Shown piece after piece: positions 62,801 to 64,000 of a DNA stretch of 64,000 nucleotides. Source of the stretch: Thermopolyspora flexuosa (GTDB lineage: Bacteria > Actinomycetota > Actinomycetes > Streptosporangiales > Streptosporangiaceae); contig NZ_VFPQ01000001.1 of the NCBI RefSeq assembly GCF_006716785.1, forward strand, positions 2,046,001-2,110,000, in the 5' to 3' direction. The translations under genes and the position numbers were made by a program. The notes under the pieces are model-generated. The model was given only the letters and a program-made list of their open reading frames with translations. It was not told the DNA's origin and ran no database searches. Each line of letters starts with the position of its first letter. The first letter of the stretch is position 1.

Positions 62801-64000
62801 GACGGCAGCGTGGCGACGTCCGGGATGTGCTGGCCCGGCCGCGCCCGGCGCTGCGGGGTCTCCTCGGCGAGCAGCTCGGCGAGCTCGTCCGCCTCGCCGA
62901 TGCCGACCGGCGGCTCGGCGGGCGCGTCCGGCGGCATCGGCGTCGGCATCCACGAGCACGCCGGTTCCTCCTGCCTGAGCCGCCGGGAGATCTCCGCGAG
63001 CGTGCCCCGGTAGCCGGGGGCGATAGCGGGGTGCACGTAGGTCTCCGACTCGCGCAGCGCCCGGATCCGCTCGGAGAGCCGGGCCACCTCACGGCGGGCC
63101 TCGTCGAGCCGCTTGCGCGTGGCGGCGATCTGCTCGGCCTGCAGCGCCGGATCGTAGGTGGCGAACCTCGCCGACAGCGCCTTGACCCCGCCCTCCAGCT
63201 CCGCCGAGCCGCCCCGGCCGAGGTCGGTCATGGAGATGCACAGGTCGGCGATCTCCTTGGGCAGCTTGTCCCGCAGCACCCGCAGCGCCTGCGCCTTCTG
63301 GCTGGTGACGAGCACCCGCTTGCCCTCGGCGAGCAGCGCCGCCAGCAGGTTGGCGATGCTGTGGGTCTTGCCGGTGCCCGGCGGGCCCTGCACGACCACC
63401 CCGTTGTCCTGGGCGAGCCGGGTCATGATGAGCCGCTGCTCGGGGTTGGCGGGCAGCGGGAAGAGCGGTTCGCCCGCGGAGGCGGTGGCGTCGCCGCCGT
63501 CCCGCTCGCCGAGGAAGGCCATGCGCTCGTCCCGGTCGAGGGGCTCGACGAGCTGGGCGAGCCCGAGCGGCGCGTGCGCGTCCGCCCCGGTCAGCGCGTC
63601 GAGCATGGCGTCGTAGTAGCCGAGCAGCGCGCCCTGGTCACGCTTGCGCAGCACGAGCGCGGGCGCGAGCCGTACCTGCGGGGTGGTGCCCGCCCGCTGC
63701 GCGGGGGCCCAGTCGTCCAGGTACGCCGCGTGCGGCTCGACGCCGCGGTCGCACCAGGTCCGCAGCAGCTCGGCCCCGGAGGCGCCGAGGCAGGCGATGT
63801 CGTCCTGCCGGGCCCGCTCGCGGAGCCGGTCGGTGCGCGAGGGGGAGAACTCCGGCAGGTCCCCCAGCAGCTCCCGGTCCTGCAGGATGGGGGCGGTGTC
63901 GTCGAGGATCACGTCGACGCGCTCGGTGTCGGGATCGACCTGGACGTGGACCCGGGTGACGAGCAGGTGGTTGCGGATCCGGGTGCCGTCGGGTGTGGTC
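59809..64000 (-). CDS. SF1 helicase with MTES_1575-type nuclease and C-terminal Lsr2 domain (partial)
   Basis: At least 1396 residues; the frame is open through the window edge, so the N-terminus is missing. Order: UvrD/AAA_11 helicase lobe with Walker A GPPGTGKT (63387-63364), long coiled-coil insertions, Walker B VVIVDEASQAS, AAA_12 lobe (PDFQGDERDVVFLSM, RRYNVAASRARDQMWLF), a restriction-endonuclease-like MTES_1575 domain (FDSLFEQRVFLRIRERGYHV, RRIDLVVS, VECDGDHWHG; about 60480-60200), an acidic then Ala-rich linker, and a final Lsr2 DNA-binding domain GIREWARRNGYTVADRGR (59913 leftward). Key nuclease residues are present. Likely acts on DNA; a defence role is inferred. Single gene here. 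Confidence 0.9.
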   Translation of the reverse strand, partial: TTPDGTRIRNHLLVTRVHVQVDPDTERVDVILDDTAPILQDRELLGDLPEFSPSRTDRLRERARQDDIACLGASGAELLRTWCDRGVEPHAAYLDDWAPAQRAGTTPQVRLAPALVLRKRDQGALLGYYDAMLDALTGADAHAPLGLAQLVEPLDRDERMAFLGERDGGDATASAGEPLFPLPANPEQRLIMTRLAQDNGVVVQGPPGTGKTHSIANLLAALLAEGKRVLVTSQKAQALRVLRDKLPKEIADLCISMTDLGRGGSAELEGGVKALSARFATYDPALQAEQIAATRKRLDEARREVARLSERIRALRESETYVHPAIAPGYRGTLAEISRRLRQEEPACSWMPTPMPPDAPAEPPVGIGEADELAELLAEETPQRRARPGQHIPDVATLPSAERVQTLIDEERAARSIADEAGTDISARLEVLDTAQLTWLENVARAVDGDLHRLGLAGADAARGEDEWTARALADLLAGRDTTLWERLDGLAERLTALQEAVRRINFRPVVHPRLDGPAETGDYLKAMRALRDHFAAGNRLKRGLLRPAVQRQAEPYLKQVSVDGIVPDNAELLSILIDDLEARQIVEQLRRGWRTVGVEFAADLSLDEIASSITDAYQRLAVVRRIREAVVTTAGELAKLGVHVPMRTLPEWTAYATALRAVRLRLEAEQATAALEELRESLERQAETGTPAPELREAIHAVATRDAVTYRLCLTALSTAHQELARQRRCDELAARIRAAHPDLLDVLADREKWKRHRSTWERAWAWAKAYTFFDEQRQPGLEQRLEAELEAATARVMRITAELAAAQAWDAALRRMTAEQTLALRSYEQHMTALGKGTGKYAERYRKLARQAMSKALDAVPAWIMPIQQVLETIPPDRDSFDVVIVDEASQASIDALFLLWLAPRVIVVGDDKQCAPSVVSHGELEPIFNKLATYLPDMPPYLRDAFTPKSSLFDLLRTRFGGLLRLREHFRCMPEIIEFSSRQFYSDEPLVPLRQFGADRLDPVQVVHVEGAYTEGSYTRLRNPVEAEKIVERILKCIGDPAYDGKTFGVVVLQGTEQGKLIHNMLLEKLDPKEWERRRLRVGTPPDFQGDERDVVFLSMVIAEKRPAVTSTEWQRRYNVAASRARDQMWLFHSVSPDLLSPACLRRSLLTYMLNPPVALGGAMPKDVTPDTPHPAFDSLFEQRVFLRIRERGYHVVPQFEVNGRRIDLVVSGARGRLAVECDGDHWHGPERLEADLARERELKRAGWRFWRVRESEFFFDPDAALAPLWEELERRGIHPGEVPVEDGNEAGAAWSAVPLSAEDGWDGLGEDDDVEEIVPVDEEADGFAPAPVASRSAAGAAGAASAPGRAAAKAGPAAGIREWARRNGYTVADRGRLPEEVIRAYQRAHSTD

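Overview
The window is very GC-rich chromosomal DNA from an actinobacterium. GTG and TTG starts are common, start/stop overlaps of the GTGA or ATGA type are frequent, and two family markers fit: a mycothiol-dependent maleylpyruvate-isomerase-type enzyme and an Lsr2 DNA-binding domain. Secreted CBM2 chitinases and lysozyme point to a soil or compost mycelial organism, perhaps Streptosporangiales; the genus is an inference. No rRNA, tRNA, CRISPR array or intact mobile element was seen.

Layout. 1-7 kb: a divergent ArsR/SDR pair with a perfect operator, a family 9 glycosyltransferase, an AlkA-type DNA glycosylase, a LacI-regulator remnant and a SUKH protein. 7.5-15.3 kb: two coupled ABC exporter half-molecules, a membrane/propeller protein and a RecQ helicase with a C-terminal phosphoribosyltransferase-like domain. 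16.3-24.8 kb: an anti-sigma-type kinase, two coupled GH18 chitinases behind a twin promoter/operator arrangement, a flavodoxin-like protein, a lamin-tail protein, an MPI-family enzyme, a GH25 lysozyme and a CYTH protein. 26.3-31.5 kb: a complete branched-chain amino-acid-type (Liv) ABC operon with an unusual leader. 31.5-41.5 kb: a patchwork with two decay scars (31564-32880; 40294-40922), a two-component system, a beta-helix-like secreted protein, a CBS protein, a BtrH-like protein, a RibD-C-type reductase, a serine hydrolase and a GNAT enzyme.

41.8-50.5 kb is a catabolic locus: SDR, cyclase-family hydrolase, HisD/HpsN-like dehydrogenase, MFS carrier and aldehyde dehydrogenase in one minus-strand operon, a divergent PucR regulator, and an ACMSD-like amidohydrolase led by a coupled 38-residue micro-ORF. 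Its substrate is unknown. 54.4-58.1 kb holds a Baeyer-Villiger monooxygenase, an HSL-type esterase and a GntR/FCD regulator, a plausible ketone to ester to alcohol plus acid module.

The right edge carries the most striking gene: a >1390-residue SF1 helicase with a C-terminal MTES_1575-type nuclease, an acidic linker and a terminal Lsr2 DNA-binding domain, open past the window end. It could be a single-protein system aimed at AT-rich foreign DNA (inference).
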